In this document: one piece after another, positions 39,407 to 49,408 of the stretch | Numbering within the stretch: the stretch's first letter is position 1 | How the letters are laid out: every line of letters begins with the position of its first letter | Source of the DNA: Pseudomonas cerasi | GTDB lineage: Bacteria > Pseudomonadota > Gammaproteobacteria > Pseudomonadales > Pseudomonadaceae | Direction of reading: 5' to 3' | DNA: 64,000 nucleotides | Assembly: GCF_900074915.1 (NCBI RefSeq) | Contig: NZ_LT222319.1 | Location: forward strand, 310,001 to 374,000 | Position numbers and translations under genes: made by a program | Notes under the pieces: generated by a model | The model's input: only the letters and a program-made list of their open reading frames with translations | The model's database searches: none | Told to the model about the DNA's origin: nothing

Positions 39407-40843
39407 TCAGCCCTCATCGGCCTCGTCGTCATCCCCGCCATCGATCTTCATGCCCAGTTCCTTGATCTTGCGGGTCAGGGTGTTGCGGCCCCAGCCCAGC
39501 AGTACGGCGGCGTCGCGGCGGCGACCGGCGGTGTGCTTGAGGGCGGTTTCGATCATGATCCGCTCGAAGGTCGGCACGGCGCTGTCCAGCAGGCTGGACT
39601 GACCACGAGACAAGGCCTGATCGGCCCACTGGCGCAGCGCCTGTTCCCAGTTGGTGACCGGCGCGGCGTCCTGCGGCAGGCTCAGCAGTTCCGGTGGCAG
39701 GTCGCTGATGTGCACTTCACGACCCGACGCCATGACCGTGATCCAGCGGCAGGTGTTTTCCAGCTGACGCACGTTGCCAGGCCACGGCAGATGCTTGAGG
39801 TATTCCTCGGTCTCGGCCTTGAGCAGCTTGGGTTCGACCGCCAGTTCCTGAGCCGCGCGGCTGAGGAAGTGCTTGGCCAGGGTCGGGATGTCTTCACGAC
39901 GGTCCGACATGCGCGGAATGTGGATACGGATCACGTTCAGACGGTGGAACAAGTCCTCGCGGAACTTGCCGGCCTGTACCAGGGTTTCCAGGTTCTGGTG
40001 TGTCGCGGCAATGATCCGCACATCGACCTTGACCGGCGTGTGCCCGCCTACCCGGTAGAACTCGCCATCGGCCAGCACGCGCAACAGACGGGTCTGGGTG
40101 TCGGCCGGCATGTCACCGATTTCATCGAGAAACAGCGTGCCGCCGTCGGCCTGTTCGAAGCGTCCACGACGCAGGTTGGCCGCGCCGGTGAACGCGCCTT
40201 TTTCATGCCCGAACAGTTCGGACTCCATCAGGTCCTTGGGGATCGCCGCCATGTTCAGCGCAATGAATGGCGAGGCCGAACGCGGGCTGTGGCGATGCAA
40301 TGCATGAGCGACCAATTCCTTGCCGGTTCCCGACTCACCGTTGATCAACACCGTGATGTTGGAGTGACTCAGACGGCCGATGGCGCGAAACACTTCCTGC
40401 ATCGCTGGCGCTTCGCCAATGATTTCAGGGGTGCGGGTCAGTGTCGGTGCAACGTCCAGGCCCTGTTGTTCCTGAGCGTGCTGATTGGCGCGCTTGACCA
40501 ACGAGACGGCTTCATCGACGTCGAACGGCTTGGGCAGGTACTCGAACGCACCACCCTGATAAGACGCCACGGCACTGTCCAGGTCCGAATGGGCGGTCAT
40601 GATGATCACCGGCAGACGCGGATGCTGCTCGCGAATCCGCGCCAGCAGGTCCAGGCCACTGGCACCCGGCATGCGGATGTCGGAAATGATCACGTCGGGT
40701 TGCTGACGGGCCAGACGGCTCATCACCCCGTCGGCGCTGTCGAAGCTTTGCGTGGTCATGCCTTCCTGTTGCAAGGCCTTTTCCAGTACCCAGCGGATAG
40801 AACGATCGTCGTCTACGATCCAGACAGTTTCACTACGGCTCAT
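39407..40843 (-). CDS. glnG: Nitrogen regulator NtrC (sigma-54 activator)
   Basis: 478 residues. Receiver domain with the phosphoacceptor Asp55 (VIISDIRMPGASG), AAA+ domain with Walker A GESGTGKELVA, the sigma-54-contacting loop GAFTGA and Walker B GGTLFLDEIGDM, and a Fis-type HTH at the end (RRRDAAVLLGWGRNTLTRKI). Activates nitrogen-limitation genes such as glnA, whose upstream region here carries NtrC-like sites. Its start overlaps the glnL stop by four bases. Confidence 0.97.
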   Translation of the reverse strand: MSRSETVWIVDDDRSIRWVLEKALQQEGMTTQSFDSADGVMSRLARQQPDVIISDIRMPGASGLDLLARIREQHPRLPVIIMTAHSDLDSAVASYQGGAFEYLPKPFDVDEAVSLVKRANQHAQEQQGLDVAPTLTRTPEIIGEAPAMQEVFRAIGRLSHSNITVLINGESGTGKELVAHALHRHSPRSASPFIALNMAAIPKDLMESELFGHEKGAFTGAANLRRGRFEQADGGTLFLDEIGDMPADTQTRLLRVLADGEFYRVGGHTPVKVDVRIIAATHQNLETLVQAGKFREDLFHRLNVIRIHIPRMSDRREDIPTLAKHFLSRAAQELAVEPKLLKAETEEYLKHLPWPGNVRQLENTCRWITVMASGREVHISDLPPELLSLPQDAAPVTNWEQALRQWADQALSRGQSSLLDSAVPTFERIMIETALKHTAGRRRDAAVLLGWGRNTLTRKIKELGMKIDGGDDDEADEG

Positions 40844-41925
40844 GTCGAAGCTGCTCCTTGTTCCAGCGGCAGGAAGATCGAGAATGTGGTGTGGCCGGGA
40901 TGGCTGTCACACTCGATCAGACCCTGGTGCTGGCTGATGATGTTCTGGGTAATGGCAAGACCTAATCCCGTACCGTCCGGGCGGCCACTCACCATGGGGT
41001 AGAAGATGGTTTCCTGAAGTTCGGCCGGAATACCGGGGCCGTTGTCGATGATTTCGATCTTGCTCACCAGTCGATGGCGAACGTGGCCGATGGTGAACTG
41101 GCGCATGGCGCGGGTGCGCAGGGTGATCCGGCCAAGGCGCAATTCGTTCTGGCCGCTGATGGCCTGCATGGCATTGCGCACGATATTGAGCACGGCCTGG
41201 ATCATTTGCTCGCGGTCGATCAACACGTCGGGAATGCTCGGGTCATAGTCGCGCACCAAGGTGATGCAGCCCTGGCTTTCGGCCTCGACCAAGCTGCACA
41301 CACGCTCCAGCACTTCATGCACATTGGTCATGGCCAGCGATGGCAGCTTGTTGGAGCCGAGCATGCGGTCGACCAGATTACGCAGGCGGTCGGCCTCTTC
41401 GATAATGACGTTGGTGTAGTCCTTGAGACTTTCTTCAGGCAGCTCGCGGGCCAGCAATTGTGCGGCCCCGCGAATGCCGCCCAGCGGATTCTTGATTTCG
41501 TGAGCCAGGCCACGCACCAGCATCTTGGTGGTTTCCTGCTTGGACAGCTGGGCCTCTTCCTTGGTAATACGCAACAACCGGTCACGCGGGTGTACTTCAA
41601 GCAAAAGAAGGGTATCGCCCTTGCTGAGGATAGGCGTCACCGCATAGTCGACAGTCAGGGTCTGACCGGTCAGTGCAGTGAGCATCGCTTCGCGCTTGGT
41701 GAAAGGATGAGCCTGTTCGACTGCCTGACGCAGCGAACTCAATGCTTCGGCCGACTCGGTGAACAGCTCGCTGATGAATTGCCCATGGCTACGCTGCCCG
41801 CTGATGGCCAGCAGCATTTCCGCTGCCGGGTTCATGTACTCAAGACGCAGGTCGGCGTTGAGCAGAATGGTGGCAGTGGTCAGGTTATCCAGTAACAGTC
41901 TGTGCAGCGCATCGCTGATAGTCAT
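40840..41925 (-). CDS. glnL: Nitrogen sensor kinase/phosphatase NtrB
   Basis: 361 residues from the ATG at 41925 (MTISDALHRLLLDNL); longer in-frame starts extend into the promoter. PAS domain (ATILLNADLRLEYMNPAAEM), His142 phosphorylation site in RGLAHEIKNPLGGIRGAAQ, and an HATPase domain with the N box (VLNIVRNAMQAI), DNGPGIP and GRPDGTGLGLAI. Cytoplasmic; in the family controlled by PII. Translationally coupled to glnG. Confidence 0.97.
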   Translation of the reverse strand: MTISDALHRLLLDNLTTATILLNADLRLEYMNPAAEMLLAISGQRSHGQFISELFTESAEALSSLRQAVEQAHPFTKREAMLTALTGQTLTVDYAVTPILSKGDTLLLLEVHPRDRLLRITKEEAQLSKQETTKMLVRGLAHEIKNPLGGIRGAAQLLARELPEESLKDYTNVIIEEADRLRNLVDRMLGSNKLPSLAMTNVHEVLERVCSLVEAESQGCITLVRDYDPSIPDVLIDREQMIQAVLNIVRNAMQAISGQNELRLGRITLRTRAMRQFTIGHVRHRLVSKIEIIDNGPGIPAELQETIFYPMVSGRPDGTGLGLAITQNIISQHQGLIECDSHPGHTTFSIFLPLEQGAAST

Positions 41926-42207
41926 GAATCGTGTTGACCTCTTTTGGCACATTGCAGTCGCGCCATGCTGGTGCTGGCTGGTCTGCGCCAGCAGGAGCAA
42001 AGCCACCAATACGGTGCTGTGTCAGTGAAGTTGCAAAAAACAAACCAAGGCTCCGAAAAGAAGCGTTTTATCTGCAAAGTCGGGCCGTTTTTGCAAAGCA
42101 TGCCCGCATACGGCGCTACCCGGCCGGGCTTCCTGAACCAGATTGGGCTGTATTGTTGCGCAGGCAGTCATAGAGCGCACCAAAAAGGTGCTGGCGTTTT
42201 GGCGAGA
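41926..42207. other. Gap upstream of glnL, no gene seen
   Basis: 282 bases between the glnL start and the stop of the upstream DUF4124 gene on the same strand. No convincing coding frame. It should hold the glnL promoter and the end of the upstream unit; no clear terminator or sigma-54 element was recognised. Confidence 0.4.
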
Positions 42208-42840
42208 TCAGAAGAAGGGCAGGATGCTGCTTTTGGGCTCGGGCTTGTCCTTGAGCGGACACTCCGGCCGCACACCGTAGTCATCCTCCTTGCAGGGGTG
42301 AGTCGCGCGCTTTTGCGCCAGGGAAATGCGCTGCACGTGAAAGGGCTGGTTCGGTGTTTTTTCCAGCACACGGCCAAGTTCGTCGAAAATCTCTACCGAC
42401 AGTTGATGCGTGCCACGATCGACATTGCTCAACGGGAACACCGGGCTGCGGCCGGCCTGGCCGACGACAACACCATCCAGTAGCAATCGATAGCTGTGCC
42501 CCTCCTGTAACACCGGTTCGCTGGTGACGGTAACGATCAGGTCGCCACTGGGATTGACCAGGGTGGCGTCCGGTTCGGGCACCAGAATTCTCAGCAATTG
42601 GTAATGAAACATCGGCTTTATTGCAGGTTTGGCAGGGTGGGCCTTCAAGGTCCGGGTCGGCGGCGTGCCGGTCATGTTGTTGCTGGGCGCGATGTCGACG
42701 CGGGTGGCGTTCTTGCGCGGCTGGTCGGTAAACACCCGATTACCCTGCGCGTCGATATAGGTATAGACGTCGGCCGCTGCGGGCAGCGTCAACAGCAGCA
42801 ACAGGCAGGTCAGCAGACGGCGCATCGTGTGTCTGCTCAT
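42208..42840 (-). CDS. DUF4124 domain exported protein
   Basis: 210 residues: signal peptide (MRRLLTCLLLLLTLPAAA) then the DUF4124 motif DVYTYIDAQGNRVFTDQPRKNA, a variable linker, and a fibronectin-like beta domain that includes YRLLLDGVVVGQAGRSP and GTHQLSVEIFDELG. The ATG at 42840 overlaps the preceding stop (ATGA), so it is coupled to its paralogue. Function unknown; periplasmic. Confidence 0.82.
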   Translation of the reverse strand: MSRHTMRRLLTCLLLLLTLPAAADVYTYIDAQGNRVFTDQPRKNATRVDIAPSNNMTGTPPTRTLKAHPAKPAIKPMFHYQLLRILVPEPDATLVNPSGDLIVTVTSEPVLQEGHSYRLLLDGVVVGQAGRSPVFPLSNVDRGTHQLSVEIFDELGRVLEKTPNQPFHVQRISLAQKRATHPCKEDDYGVRPECPLKDKPEPKSSILPFF

Positions 42841-43373
42841 GGCTTGCCGAGGTGTACGCGCTGTACGGTCAGGGTGATGGTTTCACTCTGCTGAATGATC
42901 CGCTCGCCGTCTTTCACGACCACCGCGAAGCTGTGTTCGCCGCGATCTACGTTGACCACTTGAAAGCGCGGCAGGTTGGAGGGCTGCCCGTACAGGTTGC
43001 CGTCCAGCAGCAGTTGCAGGCTGTGAGTCGGTTGCAGACGCGGCTGGATCTTCACGCCGATGATGAACGTGCCATTGTTGGCGCGTAACGCTTCGTCGGT
43101 GGGCAGGTCGGTGAGTTCCAGTACGTCATAGGCCGTTTGCGGCTGCGAGGGTGGTGCGACAGGGGCTGGTTGCGGCGCACTGTTGACGACCGGTCTGGAA
43201 GGCGTCTGCGTTTCTATGCTGTTGAGTGGCGGCAACTCGACCACTTCGGTCTTGGCCCCGTTGGGCGGCTGGTTGCTGAACGCGGTGTTACCGTTCGCAT
43301 CGGTGTACTTATAGATCTGCGCCAGCGCGGGCAGGCTGATCAACAGCAGCAGGCAAATCAGACTTTGACGCAT
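42837..43373 (-). CDS. DUF4124 domain exported protein, paralogue
   Basis: 178 residues from the ATG at 43373 (MRQSLICLLLLISLPALA). After the signal peptide comes IYKYTDANGNTAFSNQPP, the DUF4124 core, a Pro-rich linker (PQPAPVAPPSQPQ) and a beta domain with LQLLLDGNLYGQPSNLP and GEHSFAVVVKDGER. Same plan as the next gene, from tandem duplication. Role unknown. Confidence 0.82.
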   Translation of the reverse strand: MRQSLICLLLLISLPALAQIYKYTDANGNTAFSNQPPNGAKTEVVELPPLNSIETQTPSRPVVNSAPQPAPVAPPSQPQTAYDVLELTDLPTDEALRANNGTFIIGVKIQPRLQPTHSLQLLLDGNLYGQPSNLPRFQVVNVDRGEHSFAVVVKDGERIIQQSETITLTVQRVHLGKP

Positions 43374-43450
43374 GAGACTCTCGACAGCAGGGCAAGATTG
43401 GCCGTCAGCATAGAACACATCGCCCTATGCTGCGCTATCTGCCTGATGTG

Positions 43451-44005
43451 TCAGAGTTTCGCAGGGCAAAGGTCGGCAGTGGCCAGTACCAGCGCCTGAT
43501 CGTGAATCGGGTCGGTCTGATAACGCTTCAGCGCCGCATCCAGTTGCATCTGGCAGGTTTCCGCCTTGCGCAGTGGCTGGAAGTCCGCGTAGGCCTGGAG
43601 CAGTTGCGTCTGCAGGCGATCCAGCTTAGGACGGATGTCATCGACCAGGCTGAGTCTGACCGTGTCGGGCGCTTTGCCTGCCGCGTGCCACTGGGCGAGC
43701 AGGGCGTTCTGCACCTGTTTATTGGCTTCGATCTGGGCGCGGAACAGACGTTGAACATCATCGGGGTTGAGCTTGAACTCGGCAGCGCGGGCCTGGGCGG
43801 CGCTGATCACTTGCTGTTCGCGTGGCGGGTCCTCGACCGCCTTGCTGTCCCATTTGCTCAGGGCAACCTGATCCGCGATGGTCAGGCGCTCGCTGATCGC
43901 TTGCAGCAGGGGTTCAAGTGCAGAAGGCTTCTGCTCGGCAGTGAAGGCGAAGCAGGAAGACATGAACGTCATTGTCAGCAGGGAAGTGGCCAGGATAAGG
44001 CGCAT
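43451..44005 (-). CDS. Secreted chorismate mutase, AroQ-gamma class
   Basis: 184 residues with an N-terminal signal peptide (MRLILATSLLTMTFMSSCFA) and an all-helical AroQ domain. By eye it lines up with the exported M. tuberculosis enzyme: SERLTIADQVALSKW (Arg40, Lys51), DPPREQQVI (Arg62, Glu63), FRAQIEANKQVQ (Gln at the position of E. coli Gln88), ETCQMQLDAAL and ALVLATADLC, the two cysteines (151 and 180) matching the disulfide pair of that group. It should convert chorismate to prephenate in the periplasm or outside the cell. It lies alone between glnA and the DUF4124 pair. Confidence 0.85.
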   Translation of the reverse strand: MRLILATSLLTMTFMSSCFAFTAEQKPSALEPLLQAISERLTIADQVALSKWDSKAVEDPPREQQVISAAQARAAEFKLNPDDVQRLFRAQIEANKQVQNALLAQWHAAGKAPDTVRLSLVDDIRPKLDRLQTQLLQAYADFQPLRKAETCQMQLDAALKRYQTDPIHDQALVLATADLCPAKL

Positions 44006-44110
44006 GGCAGTTCCATCTCGGTTCGGTGAGGAGATGCAGATTTAACTCCAGGCGACCGGGCAGAGCCAGCGTTGCGGGGTGAACAAAAGTTCACGCGGTA
44101 AACTCCGGGC

Positions 44111-44135
44111 AAAAAAAGACCTCCCGAAGGAGGTC
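44111..44135 (-). terminator. Rho-independent terminator of glnA
   Basis: Minus strand GACCTCC-TTCG-GGAGGTC followed by TTTTTTT: a perfect seven-pair stem on a stable UUCG tetraloop with a seven-base U run, 33 bases after the glnA stop. Confidence 0.93.
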
Positions 44136-44168
44136 TCCTGTTACGCCATCAACGCTGGCGTGGCTGGA

Positions 44169-45575
44169 TCAGCAGCTGTAGTACAGCTCGTATTCCAGTG
44201 GGTGTACGAAGGTGCGAACCTTGATTTCTTCTTCGCTTTTCAGCTCGATGTAGGCATCGATGAAGTCGTCGCTGAAAACGCCGCCCTTGGTCAGGAACGC
44301 GCGGCCCTTGTCCAGTTCTTCCAGGGCTTCTTTCAGGCTGCCGCAAACTTGTGGGATCTCTTTGGCCTCTTCAGGCGGCAGGTCATACAGGTTTTTGTCA
44401 GCTGCGTCGCCAGGGTGGATCTTGTTCTGGATGCCGTCCAGGCCAGCCATCAACAGGGCAGCGAATGCCAGGTACGGGTTGGCCGCTGGATCCGGGAAGC
44501 GTGCTTCGATACGACGGCCGCGCGGGCTGGAGACGTAAGGAATACGGATCGACGCGGAACGGTTACGGGCCGAGTAGGCCAGCATGACCGGTGCTTCGAA
44601 GCCCGGGACCAGACGCTTGTAGGAGTTGGTCGACGGGTTGGTGAAGCCGTTCAGAGCCTTACCGTGCTTGATGATGCCGCCGATGAAGTACAGGGCGGTA
44701 TCGGACAGACCGGCATAGCCTTCGCCTGCGAAGGTGTTCTTGCCATCCTTGGAGATGGACATGTGTACGTGCATACCCGAACCGTTGTCACCGTACAGTG
44801 GCTTGGGCATGAAAGTAGCGGTACGGCCGTAAGCGTCGGCAACGTTGTGTACGCAGTACTTGAGGGTCTGAACTTCGTCAGCCTTCTTGACCAGCGTGTT
44901 GAATTTCACGCCGATTTCGTTCTGGCCGGCAGTTGCCACTTCGTGGTGGTGAACTTCCACGACCTGGCCCATTTCTTCCAGAGCGTTGCACATTGCGGTG
45001 CGGATTTCGTGGTCGTGGTCGACCGGTGGCAGCGGGAAGTAACCACCTTTGACGCCCGGACGGTGGCCCTTGTTGCCGCCATCGACGTCGCCGTCGGTCA
45101 TCCAGGAAGCCTGTTCGGAGAAGATCTTGAACATGGAACCGGAGATGTCGGACTTGAACTTCACTTCGTCGAAGATGAAGAACTCTGGCTCCGGACCTAC
45201 GAATACGGTGTCGCCGATACCGGTGGACTTCAGGTATTCCTCGGCACGGTGGGCAATGGCGCGCGGGTCGCGGTCGTAGCCTTGCATGGTCGAAGGTTCG
45301 ATGACGTCGCACACCAGAACCAGGGTTGGCTCTTCGGTGAACGGGTCGAGCAGGGCGGTTTCGTCATCCGGCAGGAGAATCATGTCGGACGCTTCGATGC
45401 CTTTCCAGCCAGCGATGGAGGAACCGTCGAACATTTTGCCGACTTCGAAGAAATCGTCTTCCAGTGCATCGCGCGCAGGCATGGTGACGTGCTGCTGCTT
45501 GCCCTTGGTGTCTGTGAAGCGCAGATCAATCCATTTAACGTCATGATCTTTGATGAGTTGAACCGACTTCGACAT
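44169..45575 (-). CDS. glnA: Glutamine synthetase type I-beta
   Basis: Makes glutamine from glutamate, ammonia and ATP; dodecameric. 468 residues from the ATG at 45575 ([19 protein letters not shown]) with GGAGGACACC as ribosome binding site. Signatures: [17 protein letters not shown], the metal Glu in [23 protein letters not shown], and the adenylylated Tyr in NLYDLPPEE (about residue 398). Codon use is noticeably more biased than neighbours (high expression). Upstream lie a sigma-54 promoter and NtrC-like sites. Confidence 0.98.
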   Translation of the reverse strand: MSKSVQLIKDHDVKWIDLRFTDTKGKQQHVTMPARDALEDDFFEVGKMFDGSSIAGWKGIEASDMILLPDDETALLDPFTEEPTLVLVCDVIEPSTMQGYDRDPRAIAHRAEEYLKSTGIGDTVFVGPEPEFFIFDEVKFKSDISGSMFKIFSEQASWMTDGDVDGGNKGHRPGVKGGYFPLPPVDHDHEIRTAMCNALEEMGQVVEVHHHEVATAGQNEIGVKFNTLVKKADEVQTLKYCVHNVADAYGRTATFMPKPLYGDNGSGMHVHMSISKDGKNTFAGEGYAGLSDTALYFIGGIIKHGKALNGFTNPSTNSYKRLVPGFEAPVMLAYSARNRSASIRIPYVSSPRGRRIEARFPDPAANPYLAFAALLMAGLDGIQNKIHPGDAADKNLYDLPPEEAKEIPQVCGSLKEALEELDKGRAFLTKGGVFSDDFIDAYIELKSEEEIKVRTFVHPLEYELYYSC

Positions 45576-45679
45576 GGTGTCCTCCGGGTGGCTAGAGACC
45601 GACTTGATAGAGTTGTGGTCCCTTGAATTTGGGTGATGCCGGCGCAAATACTCTGCCAAGGCAACCTGCCTCACAAGGG

Positions 45680-45695
45680 AGCAATTTGCATGCCA
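45680..45695 (-). promoter_or_regulatory. Sigma-54 promoter of glnA
   Basis: Minus strand TGGCATGCAAATTGCT: TGGCA, with exact GG-N10-GC spacing to TTGC. It matches TGGCACGnnnnTTGCW at every key base. Expected start near 45669, giving a leader of about 95 bases. Confidence 0.9.
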
Positions 45696-45780
45696 GTGCC
45701 CCGTGTTGGGTTTTTTGCCTCAAACGCTGGTTTTCAGGGGGCGAAAACGCACCGCGCAGGAAAAACACGCACCTTTATGG

Positions 45781-45815
45781 CGCTGCAATTTGGTGCGTAG
45801 ACTCTTTTTGGTGCG
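45781..45815 (-). promoter_or_regulatory. NtrC-like activator sites upstream of glnA
   Basis: Two adjacent imperfect sites carrying the NtrC half site GCACCAAA on the minus strand: CGCACCAAATTGCAGCG (45781-45797) and CGCACCAAAAAGAGTC (45800-45815). They lie about 110-140 bases upstream of the sigma-54 start, the normal enhancer distance. A third half site occurs near 45769-45775. Confidence 0.6.
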
Positions 45816-45863
45816 TCGGTGATTGCGTGTACGATAACTGGTTAAACCTTGAGCAATTTCCGC

Positions 45864-45869
45864 TATAAT
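45864..45869 (+). promoter_or_regulatory. Sigma-70 -10 element of thiI
   Basis: Perfect TATAAT, 43 bases before the thiI ATG. The -35 is poor (TGGTTA about 18 bases upstream). A C run follows immediately at the expected start. Confidence 0.6.
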
Positions 45870-45911
45870 CCGCGCCCCCCTTTTTTGGTCGGCACCTCAC
45901 GCTCCGTTTCC

Positions 45912-47366
45912 ATGAAACTAATCGTTAAAGTTTTCCCAGAAATCACCATCAAAAGCCCGCCGGTGCGCAAGAAGTTCATCCGGCAACTGGGCAAGAACAT
46001 TCGTACCGTGCTCCGTGAACTGGACGCGGACATTGTCGTGGGTGGCGTATGGGACAACCTTGAGGTCGAAACCCGGCTGACCGACCCCAAAGTGCTGCAG
46101 GGCATTAGGGAGCGGCTGAGCTGCATGCCGGGCATCGCCAACTTTCTGCAGGTCGCCGAGTACCCGCTGGGCGATCTGGATGACGTGGTTGCGAAGTGCA
46201 AACTGCACTACGCCGACCTGTTGCCTGGCAAGATGTTTTCAGTGCGCTGCAAGCGCGCCGGCCGACACGACTTCAGCTCCATGGACGTCGAGAAATACGT
46301 CGGCAGCAAGTTGCGCATGCAGTGCGGCGCGGCCGGAATCGAGCTGAAAAAGCCCGATCTGGTCGTGCGCATGGAAATTCGCGACCAACGGTTGTTTGTC
46401 GTTCATGACCAACATCAGGGCATGGGCGGTTACCCGCTGGGCGCGCTGGAGCAGACCCTGGTACTGATGTCCGGCGGGTTCGATTCGACCGTTGCGGCCT
46501 ACCAGATCATGCGCCGCGGCCTGATGGCGCACTTCTGCTTCTTCAATCTGGGCGGAAGAGCCCATGAACTGGGCGTGATGGAAGTCGCGCACTTCATCTG
46601 GAAGAAGTACGGCAGTTCTCAGCGTGTGCTGTTCGTCAGCGTACCGTTCGAGGAAGTTCTCGGAGAAATTCTGCAGAAAGTCGATAACAGTCATATGGGT
46701 GTAGTTTTGAAGCGTATGATGTTACGCGCTGCATCCGCCGTGGCCGATCGTCTTGAAATCGATGTGCTGGTCACCGGCGAAGCGATTTCCCAGGTTGCCA
46801 GCCAGACGCTGCCCAACCTGTCGCTGATTGACGCGGCGACCGACAAGCTGGTCCTGCGGCCGCTGGTTGCCACCCACAAGCAGGACATCGTGGACCTGGC
46901 GACTGAAATCGGTACTGCTGATTTCGCCCGGCACATGCCTGAATATTGCGGGGTGATTTCGGTCAACCCCAAGACCAACGCCAAGCGAAATCGCGTTGAG
47001 TACGAAGAAAAACAGTTCGACATGGCGATTCTCGAGCAGGCGCTCGAACGCGCGAAGCTGGTTTCGATCGATCGGGTCATCGACGATCTGAGCCGCAATG
47101 TCGATATAGAAGAAGTCAGCCAGGCGCTGGCCGGTCAGGTGATCCTCGACATCCGTCACCCGGATGCCCAGGAAGACCAGCCGTTGCAGGTGCCTGGCGT
47201 GGAGATACAGACGTTGCCGTTCTACGCATTGAACAGCCGTTTCAAGGCACTGGATGACACGCGCCAGTACCTGTTGTATTGCGACAAAGGCGTCATGAGT
47301 CGCCTGCATGCCCACCATTTGCTCAGTGAGGGACATGCCAATGTGCGCGTATATCGACCGAGCTAA
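45912..47366 (+). CDS. thiI: tRNA 4-thiouridine synthetase
   Basis: Adds sulfur to U8 of tRNA and, in many bacteria, serves thiamine thiazole synthesis. 484 residues from the ATG at 45912 ([20 protein letters not shown]). N-terminal ferredoxin-like and THUMP domains, PP-loop ATPase [14 protein letters not shown], and a C-terminal rhodanese domain whose persulfide Cys is in [18 protein letters not shown]. The rhodanese extension is the gammaproteobacterial form. Confidence 0.97.
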   Translation: MKLIVKVFPEITIKSPPVRKKFIRQLGKNIRTVLRELDADIVVGGVWDNLEVETRLTDPKVLQGIRERLSCMPGIANFLQVAEYPLGDLDDVVAKCKLHYADLLPGKMFSVRCKRAGRHDFSSMDVEKYVGSKLRMQCGAAGIELKKPDLVVRMEIRDQRLFVVHDQHQGMGGYPLGALEQTLVLMSGGFDSTVAAYQIMRRGLMAHFCFFNLGGRAHELGVMEVAHFIWKKYGSSQRVLFVSVPFEEVLGEILQKVDNSHMGVVLKRMMLRAASAVADRLEIDVLVTGEAISQVASQTLPNLSLIDAATDKLVLRPLVATHKQDIVDLATEIGTADFARHMPEYCGVISVNPKTNAKRNRVEYEEKQFDMAILEQALERAKLVSIDRVIDDLSRNVDIEEVSQALAGQVILDIRHPDAQEDQPLQVPGVEIQTLPFYALNSRFKALDDTRQYLLYCDKGVMSRLHAHHLLSEGHANVRVYRPS

Positions 47367-47509
47367 GTGCCCGGGGCTGTTTGCCTGTGGCTTGCGTCAC
47401 CGGCCCCCCGACACCAGTCGTCATGCCGTAACGGCTTTTGCCGACTCGAAATAGTTAATCGCTGCCTTTAAACAGTCAGCAGACCGAATCCTCTGATCGA
47501 GATACACAA

Positions 47510-49330
47510 GTGATCGAAAATCTACGCAACATCGCCATCATCGCCCACGTTGACCATGGTAAGACCACCCTGGTAGACAAACTCCTGCGCCAGTCCGGCA
47601 CCCTTGAGCGCAACGAGCTCAACGACGAGCGCGTGATGGACTCCAACGACCAGGAAAAAGAGCGCGGTATTACCATTCTCGCGAAGAACACCGCGATCAA
47701 CTGGAATGGCTACCACATCAACATCGTGGACACCCCGGGCCACGCCGACTTCGGTGGTGAAGTAGAGCGCGTGATGTCGATGGTCGACTCCGTACTGCTG
47801 CTGGTCGACGCCCAGGACGGCCCTATGCCGCAAACCCGTTTCGTGACCAAGAAGGCATTCGAAGCCGGCCTGCGTCCAATCGTGGTCATCAACAAGGTTG
47901 ACCGTCCAGGCGCGCGTCCGGACTGGGTTCTGGACCAGATCTTCGACCTGTTCGACAACCTGGGTGCCACCGAAGAACAGCTGGACTTCAAAGTCGTCTA
48001 CGCCTCGGCCCTGAACGGCATTGCCGGTCTGGAACACACCGATATGGCTGAAGACATGACTCCGCTGTACCAGTCGATCGTCGATCACGTTCCTGCGCCA
48101 AAAGTTGACCGTGACGGTCCTTTCCAGATGCAGATCTCGGCTCTGGACTACAACAGCTTCCTGGGCGTCATCGGTGTTGGCCGTATCGCTCGCGGTCGCG
48201 TCAAGCCAAACACTCCGGTTGTTGCCATCGATGCCGAAGGCAAGAAGCGTAACGGCCGTATCCTGAAGCTGATGGGTCACCACGGTCTGCACCGTGTGGA
48301 CGTTGAAGAAGCAGCTGCCGGCGACATCGTCTGCATCAGCGGCTTCGACCAGCTGTTCATTTCCGACACCCTGTGCGACCCACTGAATGTCGAAGCGATG
48401 AAGCCGCTGACCGTTGACGAACCTACCGTTTCGATGACCTTCCAGGTTAACGATTCGCCGTTCTGCGGTAAGGAAGGCAAGTTCGTCACCAGCCGTAACA
48501 TCAAGGAACGTCTGGACAAGGAACTGCTGTACAACGTTGCCCTGCGCGTTGAAGAAGGCGACACCGCCGACAAGTTCAAGGTCTCCGGCCGTGGTGAGCT
48601 GCACCTCTCGGTACTGATCGAAACCATGCGTCGCGAAGGCTTCGAAATGGGTGTTGGTCGTCCGGAAGTGATCATCCGTCGTGTAGGCGACGTGAAGCAC
48701 GAACCGTACGAAAACGTGACCATCGACCTGCCGGAAGAATCCCAGGGCGCGATCATGGAGCAAATGGGTCTGCGTAAAGGCGACCTGACCAACATGGTTC
48801 CGGATGGCAAGGGCCGTGTTCGCCTCGAGTACAACATCCCGGCCCGTGGCCTGATCGGTTTCCGTAACGAGTTCCTGACCCTCACTTCCGGTGCAGGCAT
48901 CCTGACCTCGATCTTCGACCGTTACGACGTGATGAAGTCCGGCGACATGTCCGGCCGTCAGAACGGCGTTCTGGTTTCGGTTGAAACCGGCAAGGCACTG
49001 ACCTACTCCCTGGAAACCCTGCAGGCGCGCGGCAAGCTGTTCGTCGAGCACGGTCAGGAAATCTACGGTGGTCAGATCGTTGGTCTGAACAGCCGCGACA
49101 ACGACCTGGGTGTGAACCCTACCAAAGGCAAGAAGCTCGACAACATGCGTGCTTCGGGCAAAGACGAAACCATCGCCCTGGTTCCACCTGTCAAGTTCAC
49201 CCTTGAACAGGCTCTGGAATTCATCCAGGACGACGAGCTGTGCGAAGTAACGCCGAAGTCCATCCGTCTTCGCAAGAAGATCCTGGACGAAAGCGAGCGT
49301 ACCCGCGCTGCCAAGAAAGCCAAGGCTTGA
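47510..49330 (+). CDS. typA: Translational GTPase TypA/BipA
   Basis: 606 residues from a GTG at 47510 ([20 protein letters not shown]). G1 AHVDHGKTT, switch [15 protein letters not shown]4 [10 protein letters not shown], plus EF-G-like domains III and V and the TypA-specific C-terminal domain ending KKAKA. Binds 70S ribosomes; needed for growth at low temperature and stress in related bacteria. Codon bias is strong. Confidence 0.97.
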   Translation: MIENLRNIAIIAHVDHGKTTLVDKLLRQSGTLERNELNDERVMDSNDQEKERGITILAKNTAINWNGYHINIVDTPGHADFGGEVERVMSMVDSVLLLVDAQDGPMPQTRFVTKKAFEAGLRPIVVINKVDRPGARPDWVLDQIFDLFDNLGATEEQLDFKVVYASALNGIAGLEHTDMAEDMTPLYQSIVDHVPAPKVDRDGPFQMQISALDYNSFLGVIGVGRIARGRVKPNTPVVAIDAEGKKRNGRILKLMGHHGLHRVDVEEAAAGDIVCISGFDQLFISDTLCDPLNVEAMKPLTVDEPTVSMTFQVNDSPFCGKEGKFVTSRNIKERLDKELLYNVALRVEEGDTADKFKVSGRGELHLSVLIETMRREGFEMGVGRPEVIIRRVGDVKHEPYENVTIDLPEESQGAIMEQMGLRKGDLTNMVPDGKGRVRLEYNIPARGLIGFRNEFLTLTSGAGILTSIFDRYDVMKSGDMSGRQNGVLVSVETGKALTYSLETLQARGKLFVEHGQEIYGGQIVGLNSRDNDLGVNPTKGKKLDNMRASGKDETIALVPPVKFTLEQALEFIQDDELCEVTPKSIRLRKKILDESERTRAAKKAKA

Positions 49331-49350
49331 TACTTAGCCCGCGCTGAATA

Positions 49351-49383
49351 AAAAACCCCGGTCGAGAGACCGGGGTTTTTTTT
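49351..49383. terminator. Bidirectional terminator between typA and the DeoR regulator
   Basis: AAAAA-CCCCGGTC-GAGA-GACCGGGG-TTTTTTTT: perfect eight-pair stem on a tetraloop with A and T runs on both sides, serving the convergent typA and deoR-family genes. Confidence 0.95.
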
Positions 49384-49408
49384 GACCTGCTGATCATCGC
49401 AATGAGGT

